Source of the DNA: an uncultured Christensenellaceae bacterium
GTDB lineage: Bacteria; Bacillota; Clostridia; Christensenellales; Pumilibacteraceae
Assembly: GCA_910587805.1 (NCBI GenBank)
Contig: CAJUNM010000027.1
Location: 1-23,161, forward strand
Length of the DNA: 23,161 bases
Direction of reading: 5' to 3'
In this document: one piece after another, positions 7,246 through 15,294 of the stretch
Layout of the letters: each line of letters opens with the position of its first letter
How positions within the stretch are numbered: position 1 is the stretch's first letter
Translations under genes and position numbers: made by a program
Notes under the pieces: generated by a model
Databases searched by the model: none
Seen by the model: the letters and a program-made list of their open reading frames with translations, nothing else
What the model was told of the DNA's origin: nothing

Positions 7246-9824
7246 ACTTCGGTCTTTTCCTTGAGATCGCTCAATATATCGAGCGCAACGCGCGGCGTGA
7301 CGTTATCCAGATCCAGCTCGCGCAAAATCTTGATTATTTCGCTGTGGCGCGACGCATTGTCGAACATCGACAATTGTCGGCTGTCGTTGGCGCGATGCGC
7401 AATGTCCGCATTGACGAGCTGCGCAAGCAGTTGCTTTGCCCGAGCAAGCACAGATTGCGGCAATCCCGCGAGCGCGGACACCTCGATACCGAAACTTTTG
7501 TTCGCACTGCCGCGCATGATTTTACGCACGAATTTGATCGTGCCGTCCTGCTCTTTTGCCGTGAACTTGTAATTTTTCAGTCCCGCAACAGCGCCCTCGA
7601 GTTCGGTTAACTCGTGGAAGTGCGTAGAGAACAGCACTTTCGCGCGCGAACGCTCCGCCAAATGCTCTATGACAGCCCAAGCGATGCTCAAACCGTCGTA
7701 TGTCGATGTACCGCGACCTATCTCGTCAAGCAAAACGAGGCTCTTGTCCGTGACGTTTTCGAGGATAGACGAAACCTCGCTCATTTCGACCATAAACGTA
7801 CTTCTGCCCGTCGACAAATCGTCGCTTGCGCCTACTCGAGTGAATACCCTGTCGCAAAGTCCTATTTGCGCAGACTTGGCGGGAACGAACGAGCCGATTT
7901 GCGCCATCACCGTGATCAACGCGACTTGACGCATATACAAGCTTTTTCCTGCCATATTCGGACCGGTTATCAGCAATATTTTAGATTCGCCGTCGTCGAG
8001 CGACGCGCTATTGGGAACGAACAGCTCGTCGGACGGCAAAAGTTCCGCTACGGGATGTCGCCCTTCTGTAATTACGATCTCGCTGCCTTCCGATATTTGC
8101 GGCATGACGTAACCGTTGCTTTTTGCGACAGCGGCGAGCGATACGAGACAATCGAGCGTTGCTATATTTTTGCCGTTTTCGTTTATTTGACCGCAGTATG
8201 CGCGCAATATTTCGAGCACCGCCAAAAACAGTTCGTGTTCGCGCTTGTCGGCGAGATCGGCGGAATTTATCACTTTATATTCGAGTTCCTTGAGCGCTTC
8301 GGTAGTATATCGTTCTGCATTTGCAACAGTTTGACGGCGTACATAATAATCGGGTACTTGCGAATCGAACTGACGCGGCACTTCGATAAAATATCCGAAA
8401 AGCCGATTATACGAAATTCTTAAATTGCGTATGCCCGTTTTTTCTTTTTCTTCGCTCTCCATTTGAGCTATGACCGCGCGCGAATTTTTAACAAGTCCGC
8501 GGTACTCGTCGAGCAACGGATCGTAGCCTTGCTTTATGACATACGTAACGTCGTCTTTGGTTTTATCGCCCGTCGGACTGTTTACGGCTGCGCTTATAAG
8601 TTCTCGGGCTTCGACAAGATCGCATATACCGCTATTAAGTTCCGCGAGCAGTTTAGACGAAAATCCGTCGAGCGCGCATTTAACATCGGGCACGGCGCAA
8701 AGCGACACGCCCAATGCCAGCACGTCTTTTTGCTTTACCTCGCCAATGGCAAGGCTTGCGGAAATTCGCACTATGTCCTTTATGCTCGAAAGAGCCGCGC
8801 GCAACCGCTCGCGAGAAATACTGTCGCGGAAAAGCTCGTCTACGGCGGCGAGCCGATCGTCGATAGTGGATTTTACGCACAGCGGTCGGGTGATCCATTT
8901 TGTCAATTGTCTGTCGCCCATCGCCGTACACGTTTTATTCAGCACGTCGCGAAGAGTTGTTCCGCGCTTTCGGCTTTGCGATTCGGTGAGTTCGAGAGTT
9001 CTTGCCGAACTCGCGTCTATATCCATATACGCGATAGATTCGTAAGCTTCGCCGTTGCTCACGTTTACTTCTTTGCGGAACTGCAAAGATTGAACATACG
9101 AAATAAGCGCGCCTTCGGCGCAAACGCAGCACGGCGTTTTGCAAAGATTTTTGATCTCGCCCGCGCTCAACACCTCGGAAAGCGTGCGTTTGGCTATCTC
9201 GAAATCGAATTTATCGTCGTCGTATTGCGTCAATCGGCATACCGATCCGAACTTTACAGCCGAAAGTTCCACGCTCTCGCCGAGCATTTTTGAATTGCAA
9301 ATTATTTCCGCGGGCTTTATGCGCAATAACAGATCGTTCAATTTGACACGTATCGGATAAGGTATAAAATGATTGTACGTTTCGGAAGTGGTTATATCAG
9401 CCCATACCGCGCCCACGCCGCTCTCGTCGAGATACAGAGACATAAGATAATTGTTTTTGTCCGCGCCGAGCGATTCGGGATCGGTTATAGTTCCGCCCGT
9501 GATAATTCGCGTAACGCTCCTGTCGATCATGCCTTTGGCTTGCGACGGGTCCTGCATTTGCTCGCATATAGCTATCTTGTAGCCTTTTTTCAAAAGTCTC
9601 GTTATGTAAGTTTGAACGGCATGATGCGGAACGCCGCACATAGGCGCGCGCTCGCCGTTTCCGCACGCTCTGCCCGTAAGCGTCAGGTCAAGCTCGCGCG
9701 AAACTGTTTGCGCGTCATCGAAAAACATCTCGTAAAAATCCCCGAGACGAAACATAAGTATTTTGTCCGGATACTCGTTCTTTATTCTTTTGTATTGCTT
9801 CATCATCGGCGAAAGCTCACCCAT
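7242..9824 (-). CDS. mutS: DNA mismatch repair protein MutS
   Basis: The 860-residue protein (from the ATG at 9824) recognises mismatches and small loops. The mismatch-wedge motif GDFYEMF (28-34, Phe30 and Glu32) is present. The Walker A motif GPNMAGKS (621-628), the Walker B stretch LVLLDEIGRGTSTYDG and a downstream FSTHFHELTELE complete the ABC-type ATPase. The C-terminal region has RQLSMFD, a good match to a beta-clamp binding motif, before a short helical tail. The start at 9824 was chosen because GAGGTG (9829-9834) precedes it; an in-frame GTG at 9836 overlaps that site and would add only four residues. It overlaps the miaB stop by 8 bases and the mutL start by 4 bases. Confidence 0.98.
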   Translation of the reverse strand: MGELSPMMKQYKRIKNEYPDKILMFRLGDFYEMFFDDAQTVSRELDLTLTGRACGNGERAPMCGVPHHAVQTYITRLLKKGYKIAICEQMQDPSQAKGMIDRSVTRIITGGTITDPESLGADKNNYLMSLYLDESGVGAVWADITTSETYNHFIPYPIRVKLNDLLLRIKPAEIICNSKMLGESVELSAVKFGSVCRLTQYDDDKFDFEIAKRTLSEVLSAGEIKNLCKTPCCVCAEGALISYVQSLQFRKEVNVSNGEAYESIAYMDIDASSARTLELTESQSRKRGTTLRDVLNKTCTAMGDRQLTKWITRPLCVKSTIDDRLAAVDELFRDSISRERLRAALSSIKDIVRISASLAIGEVKQKDVLALGVSLCAVPDVKCALDGFSSKLLAELNSGICDLVEARELISAAVNSPTGDKTKDDVTYVIKQGYDPLLDEYRGLVKNSRAVIAQMESEEKEKTGIRNLRISYNRLFGYFIEVPRQFDSQVPDYYVRRQTVANAERYTTEALKELEYKVINSADLADKREHELFLAVLEILRAYCGQINENGKNIATLDCLVSLAAVAKSNGYVMPQISEGSEIVITEGRHPVAELLPSDELFVPNSASLDDGESKILLITGPNMAGKSLYMRQVALITVMAQIGSFVPAKSAQIGLCDRVFTRVGASDDLSTGRSTFMVEMSEVSSILENVTDKSLVLLDEIGRGTSTYDGLSIAWAVIEHLAERSRAKVLFSTHFHELTELEGAVAGLKNYKFTAKEQDGTIKFVRKIMRGSANKSFGIEVSALAGLPQSVLARAKQLLAQLVNADIAHRANDSRQLSMFDNASRHSEIIKILRELDLDNVTPRVALDILSDLKEKTEV

Positions 9825-11115
9825 TGTACACCTCACCCGTTAAATTTGCATTACGTGAATTAGTTATTTTTACTTTTACGAAGTCGCCCGGTTTCGCATC
9901 GGCGGAGACGAAAGTTATCGCGGAGTCGTTGCTTGCTTTGCCGAAACACTTATCCCCCGTTTTTTCGGAAACAAGCGCTTCTACGACAGAGCCGGTCATA
10001 TTCGACGCAAGCTCTTTGGATATTTCAAACTGCGCCTTAATAAGCTTGTCTATGCGCTGCTGCTTGGTCTTGTAATCGAGCTGAGGCATTTTGTCGGCGG
10101 GCGTGCCGCTACGCCTCGAATAAATAAACATAAACAGATTATTATATTTTACTCGTTTCACAAGATCGAGCGTGTCGCAAAATTCTTCCTCGGTTTCCGT
10201 AGGGAATCCGACCATAACATCCGAACTCAAACCTATATCGGGCACGAGCGATCGTATCGCATCAATCTTTTGCAAATACTGCTCGCGCGTGTACCGCCGG
10301 TTCATTAGTTCGAGAACACGGTTGTTACCTGCTTGCACGGGCAAGTGCAGATTGTGTGCCAACACACGCGAACGCGCTATTTCCTCGGCAAGCTCGACGG
10401 AAAAATCCTTCGGATGCGACGTCATAAAACGCAATCGATATTTTTTATCCGAATCGAGCAATTTCAACAAATCGATAAAGTTTTTGCCTTTATACGAATA
10501 CGAATTGACGTTTTGCCCCAACAGCGTGATTTGCTTGTAACCGCTCGCAACGAGATTATCGACGTCGCGCAAAATATCGTCTATAGATCTACTGCGTTCT
10601 CTGCCGCGCACGTACGGCACTATGCAATACGTACAAAAATTATTGCAGCCGTACATTATATTCACCCATGCGTTCACGCCCGAATCGCGAGCTATGTTTT
10701 CATGCTTGTCGCAGTCGTTCGGACTTTCCCAAATTTCCGTTACACGAACGCCCGTATGCAAAAATTTGTCTATGTATTCGCCGATCATGTATTGATTGAA
10801 CGTGCCGATCACAATATCCACGAACGGACACCGCTTGACAAGACTTTCTGCTACGCCTTTTTGCTGCGTCATACAGCCGCATACCGCGAGCGTAGCGCCG
10901 TGCTTTTTTTTGCTCTTTATCCTGCCCAAATGCCCGTAAACTTTAGTTTCCGCAGTTTCGCGAACGCAACACGTATTCAAAACGATAACGTCCGCATCGT
11001 CGACGGATTCGCACGCAGAATAACCGCGGCTTTGCAATATACCCGCGATTTTTTCCGACTCGTGAACGTTCATTTGACATCCGTACGTTTGAATGAAATA
11101 CGTTTTATCCATCAT
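9817..11115 (-). CDS. miaB: tRNA-2-methylthio-N6-dimethylallyladenosine synthase MiaB
   Basis: The 432-residue radical SAM methylthiotransferase converts i6A37 made by MiaA to ms2i6A37. The N-terminal domain carries the three cysteines for the auxiliary 4Fe-4S cluster (C13 in TYGCQMN, C49 in NTCC, C81 in CGCM). The radical SAM domain has C157, C161 and C164 in YGCNNFCTYC, followed by VPYVRGRERSR, a signature of the family. SDVMVGFPTETEEEF and a C-terminal TRAM domain (about 370-432) complete it. Two adjacent ATG codons (11115 and 11112) are possible starts. No Shine-Dalgarno is visible upstream, and a promoter-like -10 lies only five bases before the first ATG. It shares an 8-base overlap with mutS. 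Confidence 0.97.
   Translation of the reverse strand: MMDKTYFIQTYGCQMNVHESEKIAGILQSRGYSACESVDDADVIVLNTCCVRETAETKVYGHLGRIKSKKKHGATLAVCGCMTQQKGVAESLVKRCPFVDIVIGTFNQYMIGEYIDKFLHTGVRVTEIWESPNDCDKHENIARDSGVNAWVNIMYGCNNFCTYCIVPYVRGRERSRSIDDILRDVDNLVASGYKQITLLGQNVNSYSYKGKNFIDLLKLLDSDKKYRLRFMTSHPKDFSVELAEEIARSRVLAHNLHLPVQAGNNRVLELMNRRYTREQYLQKIDAIRSLVPDIGLSSDVMVGFPTETEEEFCDTLDLVKRVKYNNLFMFIYSRRSGTPADKMPQLDYKTKQQRIDKLIKAQFEISKELASNMTGSVVEALVSEKTGDKCFGKASNDSAITFVSADAKPGDFVKVKITNSRNANLTGEVYNG
9829..9834 (-). promoter_or_regulatory. ribosome binding site of mutS
   Basis: GAGGTG lies inside the last codons of miaB, four bases before the ATG at 9824 when measured from its final G. It favours that ATG over the in-frame GTG at 9836. 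Confidence 0.7.
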
Positions 11116-11120
11116 ATAAG

Positions 11121-11149
11121 ATTATACACCAAAAATCGGGATTTGTACA
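11121..11149 (-). promoter_or_regulatory. candidate promoter directly before miaB
   Basis: On the minus strand a perfect TATAAT (11121-11126) lies 17 bases after TGTACA (11144-11149, four of six matches). Transcription would begin at or within a base or two of the miaB ATG at 11115, giving a leaderless message. The AT-rich gap of 35 bases could produce such a match by chance, so this is tentative. Confidence 0.4.
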
Positions 11150-11150
11150 G

Positions 11151-13118
11151 CTATTTTGCGAACCCGTTTTTGAAAAACTCGAATTTTTCGTTGAGTTTTT
11201 GTTCGTACCGTTCGATATACAGCGCAACGTCGCGCATCGCCGCAAATCGCCCGATAAACCCGTTTTTAACTATTTTGGATATAGCGCCGGCGCCGCAAGC
11301 CATGACGCTTACAGTCTCCTCCATTGTCGTTATGTTGTTGACGCATTCAAATCCCGACAACGAAAATCCGACGTTTTCGAGATTGCACGCTTGGCGCTTT
11401 TGGCGGTACAGATAATACGGACGGTATGCGCCGATATTGTCCAATGCATAATCGAGCATTTCGGCGGCGCTCGTATTTGCGTCGACTGAGTATCGAATAT
11501 CGCTGCCGTTCTTTTTCGCAAGAGAATGTACGGTGATATTTTGCGGCGCGAGAGCGACGATCCCATCGAAACTCTTTACGAAATCGCTCGGCGTTTCGGT
11601 ATCGAGACCGGCTATTAGATCGCAGTTTATTACGAACCCGCGGCGTTTTACAAGCTCATACGCCGAATAAAAATCGGCGGCGGTATGCGCTCTGCCTATG
11701 CGCGCAAGCGTGCGGTCGTTAAGCGTTTGCGGATTTACGCACACCCGCGTAACGCCGTTTCGCTTCATCACGTCGAGTTTTTGTTCGTCGATCGTATCGG
11801 GTCGCCCCGCCTCGCAAGTAAACTCGCAGTCCGTTCCGCGCATGACAGCCAATACGTCGCCGAGTTTATCGGCGTCGAGCGCGGTAGGCGTACCGCCCCC
11901 TACGTACACCGACAATACTTTTTTTCCGCTTCGGGCGATAAAATCGAGCGATCTTCCTATCTCGTCGCAAAGCAGTTTTACGTACGCTTCCGACTGCGAC
12001 TTACATTTGGAAATCGGCGATGACACAAACGAACAATAACTGCATCGCGTCGAGCAATACGGAATATGAACGTATAAATTCACGTATTCGTCCGAAAATC
12101 GAATCTTCCCCTTTTGGGCGCGGTAAATATCCGTCAATATCCGAGCGCGTTTAGGACTTACGCGATAAACGTTCTCCATGACCGCTTGCGCTTGAATATC
12201 GCTTTTTCCGCTCTCTACGCACTCGTAAAACAGTTTACTCGGTCGCACGCCTGTGAGCGCGCCCCAAGGCATTTCACGCCCCGTATGGGCGTTCAAAGCG
12301 TCGTACAGCGCGATCTTTTTCAATCGTCCGCTTTTATGCTCGGAGTTTGGGATATTTTCGCCGTTCGGGATCGACTTGTAATGAACCCCCGCTACAACGG
12401 TATCGCAAACCTTACCGAAACTCGCAAAATAAATATTCGGGCAATCGTCGCCGAAAAACAGTCGAGCCACGTCATACAGTTCCGTGTCGTTTTTTATATC
12501 CGAATACGTCGAACACGGGTTGCTCGATCGTTCGGCGGAAAGCGCCGTCATATCGCCGTGCCCCGGGTAAACGGCGTGATCTCCGTCGAGCGCGAAAAGT
12601 CTCAAAACCGATCCGATGAGCGCGCCCTCGTCGCAATACGGAAAATCGGTGCGACCGACTCCGCCGTCGAATAACGTGTCACCCGAAAAGATATATTTTC
12701 CGTCTACGATATAACAAACTCCGCCCGGGGTATGCCCGGGTGTGGAAACAACGTCGAATCTATGACCGATAAGTTCGAGGCTGTCCCCGTCGGACAACGG
12801 CACGTCCAAATCGAACGGTTCTACCGACGTGTCGCCGAAACCGAGATCGACGTTGAACCCGCACGATTTGAGCAGTTGATAGTCGACTTTCGACATAGCG
12901 ATTTTTGCCCCGCATCTTTGAAGCTCCGCTACTGCGCCTACATGATCGAAATGACAATGCGTGACGAGAACGTACTCTATTCGCGCGTTCTTGCTTTGCA
13001 AAAAAGATATTATTTTATGCGCATCGTCACCGGGATCTATTACCACGGCACGAAAATCGTCTGTTACTACATAAGTATTCGTCATGCAAATACTCGTGTT
13101 AAGGGTATAAATATCCAT
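11151..13118 (-). CDS. hemZ: fusion of a metallo-beta-lactamase-fold hydrolase and HemZ-type radical SAM oxidase
   Basis: The 655-residue protein joins two enzymes. Residues about 1-205 form a glyoxalase II-like metallo-beta-lactamase domain with THCHFDH (53-59), STPGHTPGG (125-133), SGDTLFDGGVGRTDFP (145-160) and YPGHGD (184-189), so the metal site is complete. Residues about 208-655 match oxygen-independent coproporphyrinogen oxidase-like HemZ: AHTGREMPWGALTGVRPSKL before the core, radical SAM cysteines C355, C359 and C362 (C-x3-C-x2-C), VGGGTPT, EAGRPDTI and, late, YYLYRQKRQACNLENVGFS. HemZ is linked to anaerobic haem synthesis, but its chemistry is less certain than that of HemN. In many Clostridia an MBL gene precedes hemZ downstream of rel, so the fusion follows that order. 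The start ATG (13118) is one base after the rel stop. Confidence 0.92.
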   Translation of the reverse strand: MDIYTLNTSICMTNTYVVTDDFRAVVIDPGDDAHKIISFLQSKNARIEYVLVTHCHFDHVGAVAELQRCGAKIAMSKVDYQLLKSCGFNVDLGFGDTSVEPFDLDVPLSDGDSLELIGHRFDVVSTPGHTPGGVCYIVDGKYIFSGDTLFDGGVGRTDFPYCDEGALIGSVLRLFALDGDHAVYPGHGDMTALSAERSSNPCSTYSDIKNDTELYDVARLFFGDDCPNIYFASFGKVCDTVVAGVHYKSIPNGENIPNSEHKSGRLKKIALYDALNAHTGREMPWGALTGVRPSKLFYECVESGKSDIQAQAVMENVYRVSPKRARILTDIYRAQKGKIRFSDEYVNLYVHIPYCSTRCSYCSFVSSPISKCKSQSEAYVKLLCDEIGRSLDFIARSGKKVLSVYVGGGTPTALDADKLGDVLAVMRGTDCEFTCEAGRPDTIDEQKLDVMKRNGVTRVCVNPQTLNDRTLARIGRAHTAADFYSAYELVKRRGFVINCDLIAGLDTETPSDFVKSFDGIVALAPQNITVHSLAKKNGSDIRYSVDANTSAAEMLDYALDNIGAYRPYYLYRQKRQACNLENVGFSLSGFECVNNITTMEETVSVMACGAGAISKIVKNGFIGRFAAMRDVALYIERYEQKLNEKFEFFKNGFAK

Positions 13119-13119
13119 A

Positions 13120-15294
13120 TCAATTCATTGCGCGGTAAACTTTGTCTACGTTGCGAATAGCCTTAATTTTATTGATCAAAAGCTGCAATTGTTCGGGCGA
13201 CGCTATGCGCACGCTCAAAGAAATAACAGCTTTGCTGTCCGGATCTACCACGCGCGCGGACATAGCCTCTATCGACAAATGCATATCCGATACTGTTTTG
13301 GTGATCTTTGCCAAAACACCGCTCGAGTCCTTGCTTTCTATCGTGAGCGAAACGGCAAACGGCGTAGGACGCTTATTGTCCCAATGCGCCTCTATCAAAC
13401 GGAACTGTTCCGCACTTTTTATATTCGGGCAGTTATCGCGGTGAATAGTCACGCCGCGGCCGCGGGATATATATCCGACTATACCGTCCCCCGGCACAGG
13501 CGAACAGCACCGCGCAAGCCGCACCAACAAATCGTTGCTGCCGCTCACCACGATACCTCCGCCGTCGTGCTTTTTGGGTTGCGCGAAATTCTGCTCGGGT
13601 TCGATCGGGTTTTCGCGCTTGTAAAAATCGATCAACTTGAGCAATATCTGATTGGGAGTATATGCGCCGTAACCCACTGCCGCATACATATCGTTATGAG
13701 ACGAAAACGAATACCGTTGCATGATTACGTCAAGCCATTTGGGCACAAGCAACGACGAGAGCGAATACCCGCGCGCCTTTGCTTCGCGCTCGAGCAATTC
13801 TTTGCCGCGACGTATATTCTCTTCCTTCATCTCGTGCTTGAAAAACGCGCGTATCTTGCTCTTTGCCTGCGAGGTTTTGACGAATCGCAGCCAATCTCGG
13901 CTCGGACCTTTCGACGTAGGCGACGTAATTATATCCACGTAATCGCCGATCTGAAGCTTTGTTTCGAGCGGCACTATGCGGTTATTAACCTTTGCGCCCA
14001 CGCATTTATTGCCGACTTCGGAATGAACGCAATACGCGAAATCAACGGGCGTCGCGCCCTCGGGCAATGCCATTACGTCGCTGCGCGGAGTAAACACGAA
14101 AATTTGTCCGCTGTACAAATCGAGTTTGAACGATTCGTAAAACTCTTGAGGATCGGCGGTCTGTGCTTTTTCCGTTTCCATAACGCCGCGCAGCCATTCG
14201 AGTTTTTCGTCGAGATCGGTATCAACGGCGCGGTTTTCTTTGTACTTCCAATGCGCGGCTATACCGTATTCCGCTATCTTGTGCATCTCGAACGTGCGTA
14301 TCTGTATTTCAAACGGCATGCCGTAATCGGTCATGACCGTCGTGTGCAGCGACTGATAGTTATTGGGCTTGGGAACGGCAATATAATCCTTAAATCTGCC
14401 AGGTATAGGTTTCCACTTGGTATGGATCGCGCCCAGCACGGCATAGCAATCTTTAACGCTGTCAACAATCACGCGTACGGCAGTAAGATCGTATATCTGC
14501 TCGAACGTCTTGTGCTGATTGACCATTTTTTTGTAAATACTGTAAAAATGTTTCGGTCTTCCGCTCACCTGTCCGTTGACGTTGAGTTCCGAAAGCGTAA
14601 GACGTATCTCGCAACAAATCCTATCTACGATATCCTGTCTTTCCGCGCGTTTGAGCGATATCTCCTCGACAAGCTTACCGTATGCTTCGGGATGCAGAGT
14701 TTTTAAGCACAGGTCGTCAAGCTCGCATTTATAGAACGACAAACCGAGCCGCGACGCGAGCGGTGCGTAAATATCGAGCGTTTCCATTGCTATCGCTATC
14801 TGCCGCTCGTGCGAGAGCGCATCGAGAGTGCGCATATTATGCAGTCTGTCGGCGAGTTTGATCAATATAACGCGTATGTCCTTTGCCATTGCAAACAGCA
14901 TGCGCCTGAAATTTTCGGCTTGCTCTTCGAGCTTGGATTTGAAAACGATCTTTTCGAGTTTGGTAACTGCGTTTACAAGCTCGCAAACTTCCGCACCGAA
15001 CATAGCGGTTATGTCGTCCGACGTTGCCGAAGTGTCCTCTATACAGTCGTGCAAAAGCGCAGCCGAAACAGTTGCGCTGTCCATGCCAATATCGAGCAAA
15101 ATATTCGCAACGGCAATAGGATGCGTTACGTACGGCTCGCCGGACGCGCGATATTGCCCGTCGTGCATTTTGACAGCGTAATCGAGCGCCTTATCTACAA
15201 GCTCGATCTGTTGTTCGGCATACATCAAAACATACCGCGAACGCAAATGCGACGTTTCGCGTTCGATTATTTCTTTTCGCTCTCCGTCCGTCAT
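13120..15294 (-). CDS. rel: bifunctional (p)ppGpp synthetase/hydrolase Rel
   Basis: The 724-residue RelA/SpoT homologue makes and degrades (p)ppGpp in the stringent response. The N-terminal HD hydrolase domain has THP (57-59), LLHDCIEDT (81-89) and LADRLHNMRTL. The synthetase domain has RFKD (300-303), the form seen in bifunctional enzymes, then YQSLHT (313-318) and EIQIRT (329-334). A TGS domain lies at about 395-457, followed by a helical and zinc-finger-like part (RCCSPVPGD with later H and C) and a C-terminal ACT domain (about 650-724). The start is the ATG at 15294: AGAGGA (15301-15306) is six bases upstream, while another ATG at 15300 would touch that site. It overlaps the recJ stop as ATGA. 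Confidence 0.97.
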   Translation of the reverse strand: MTDGERKEIIERETSHLRSRYVLMYAEQQIELVDKALDYAVKMHDGQYRASGEPYVTHPIAVANILLDIGMDSATVSAALLHDCIEDTSATSDDITAMFGAEVCELVNAVTKLEKIVFKSKLEEQAENFRRMLFAMAKDIRVILIKLADRLHNMRTLDALSHERQIAIAMETLDIYAPLASRLGLSFYKCELDDLCLKTLHPEAYGKLVEEISLKRAERQDIVDRICCEIRLTLSELNVNGQVSGRPKHFYSIYKKMVNQHKTFEQIYDLTAVRVIVDSVKDCYAVLGAIHTKWKPIPGRFKDYIAVPKPNNYQSLHTTVMTDYGMPFEIQIRTFEMHKIAEYGIAAHWKYKENRAVDTDLDEKLEWLRGVMETEKAQTADPQEFYESFKLDLYSGQIFVFTPRSDVMALPEGATPVDFAYCVHSEVGNKCVGAKVNNRIVPLETKLQIGDYVDIITSPTSKGPSRDWLRFVKTSQAKSKIRAFFKHEMKEENIRRGKELLEREAKARGYSLSSLLVPKWLDVIMQRYSFSSHNDMYAAVGYGAYTPNQILLKLIDFYKRENPIEPEQNFAQPKKHDGGGIVVSGSNDLLVRLARCCSPVPGDGIVGYISRGRGVTIHRDNCPNIKSAEQFRLIEAHWDNKRPTPFAVSLTIESKDSSGVLAKITKTVSDMHLSIEAMSARVVDPDSKAVISLSVRIASPEQLQLLINKIKAIRNVDKVYRAMN

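Noticed and set aside
8463..9293. Plus-strand open frame of 276 codons opposite mutS
   Set aside because: Antisense to conserved MutS sequence, biased composition, no start signal.
9825..9836. GTG start of mutS four codons upstream
   Set aside because: It lies inside the ribosome binding site that serves the ATG at 9824.
10333..11415. Plus-strand open frame of 360 codons across the hemZ-miaB junction
   Set aside because: It runs antisense over the conserved MiaB N-terminus and the HemZ C-terminus and shows no recognisable domain.
13189..14706. Plus-strand open frame of 505 codons opposite rel
   Set aside because: Antisense shadow of the synthetase and TGS regions of Rel; odd composition and no motif.
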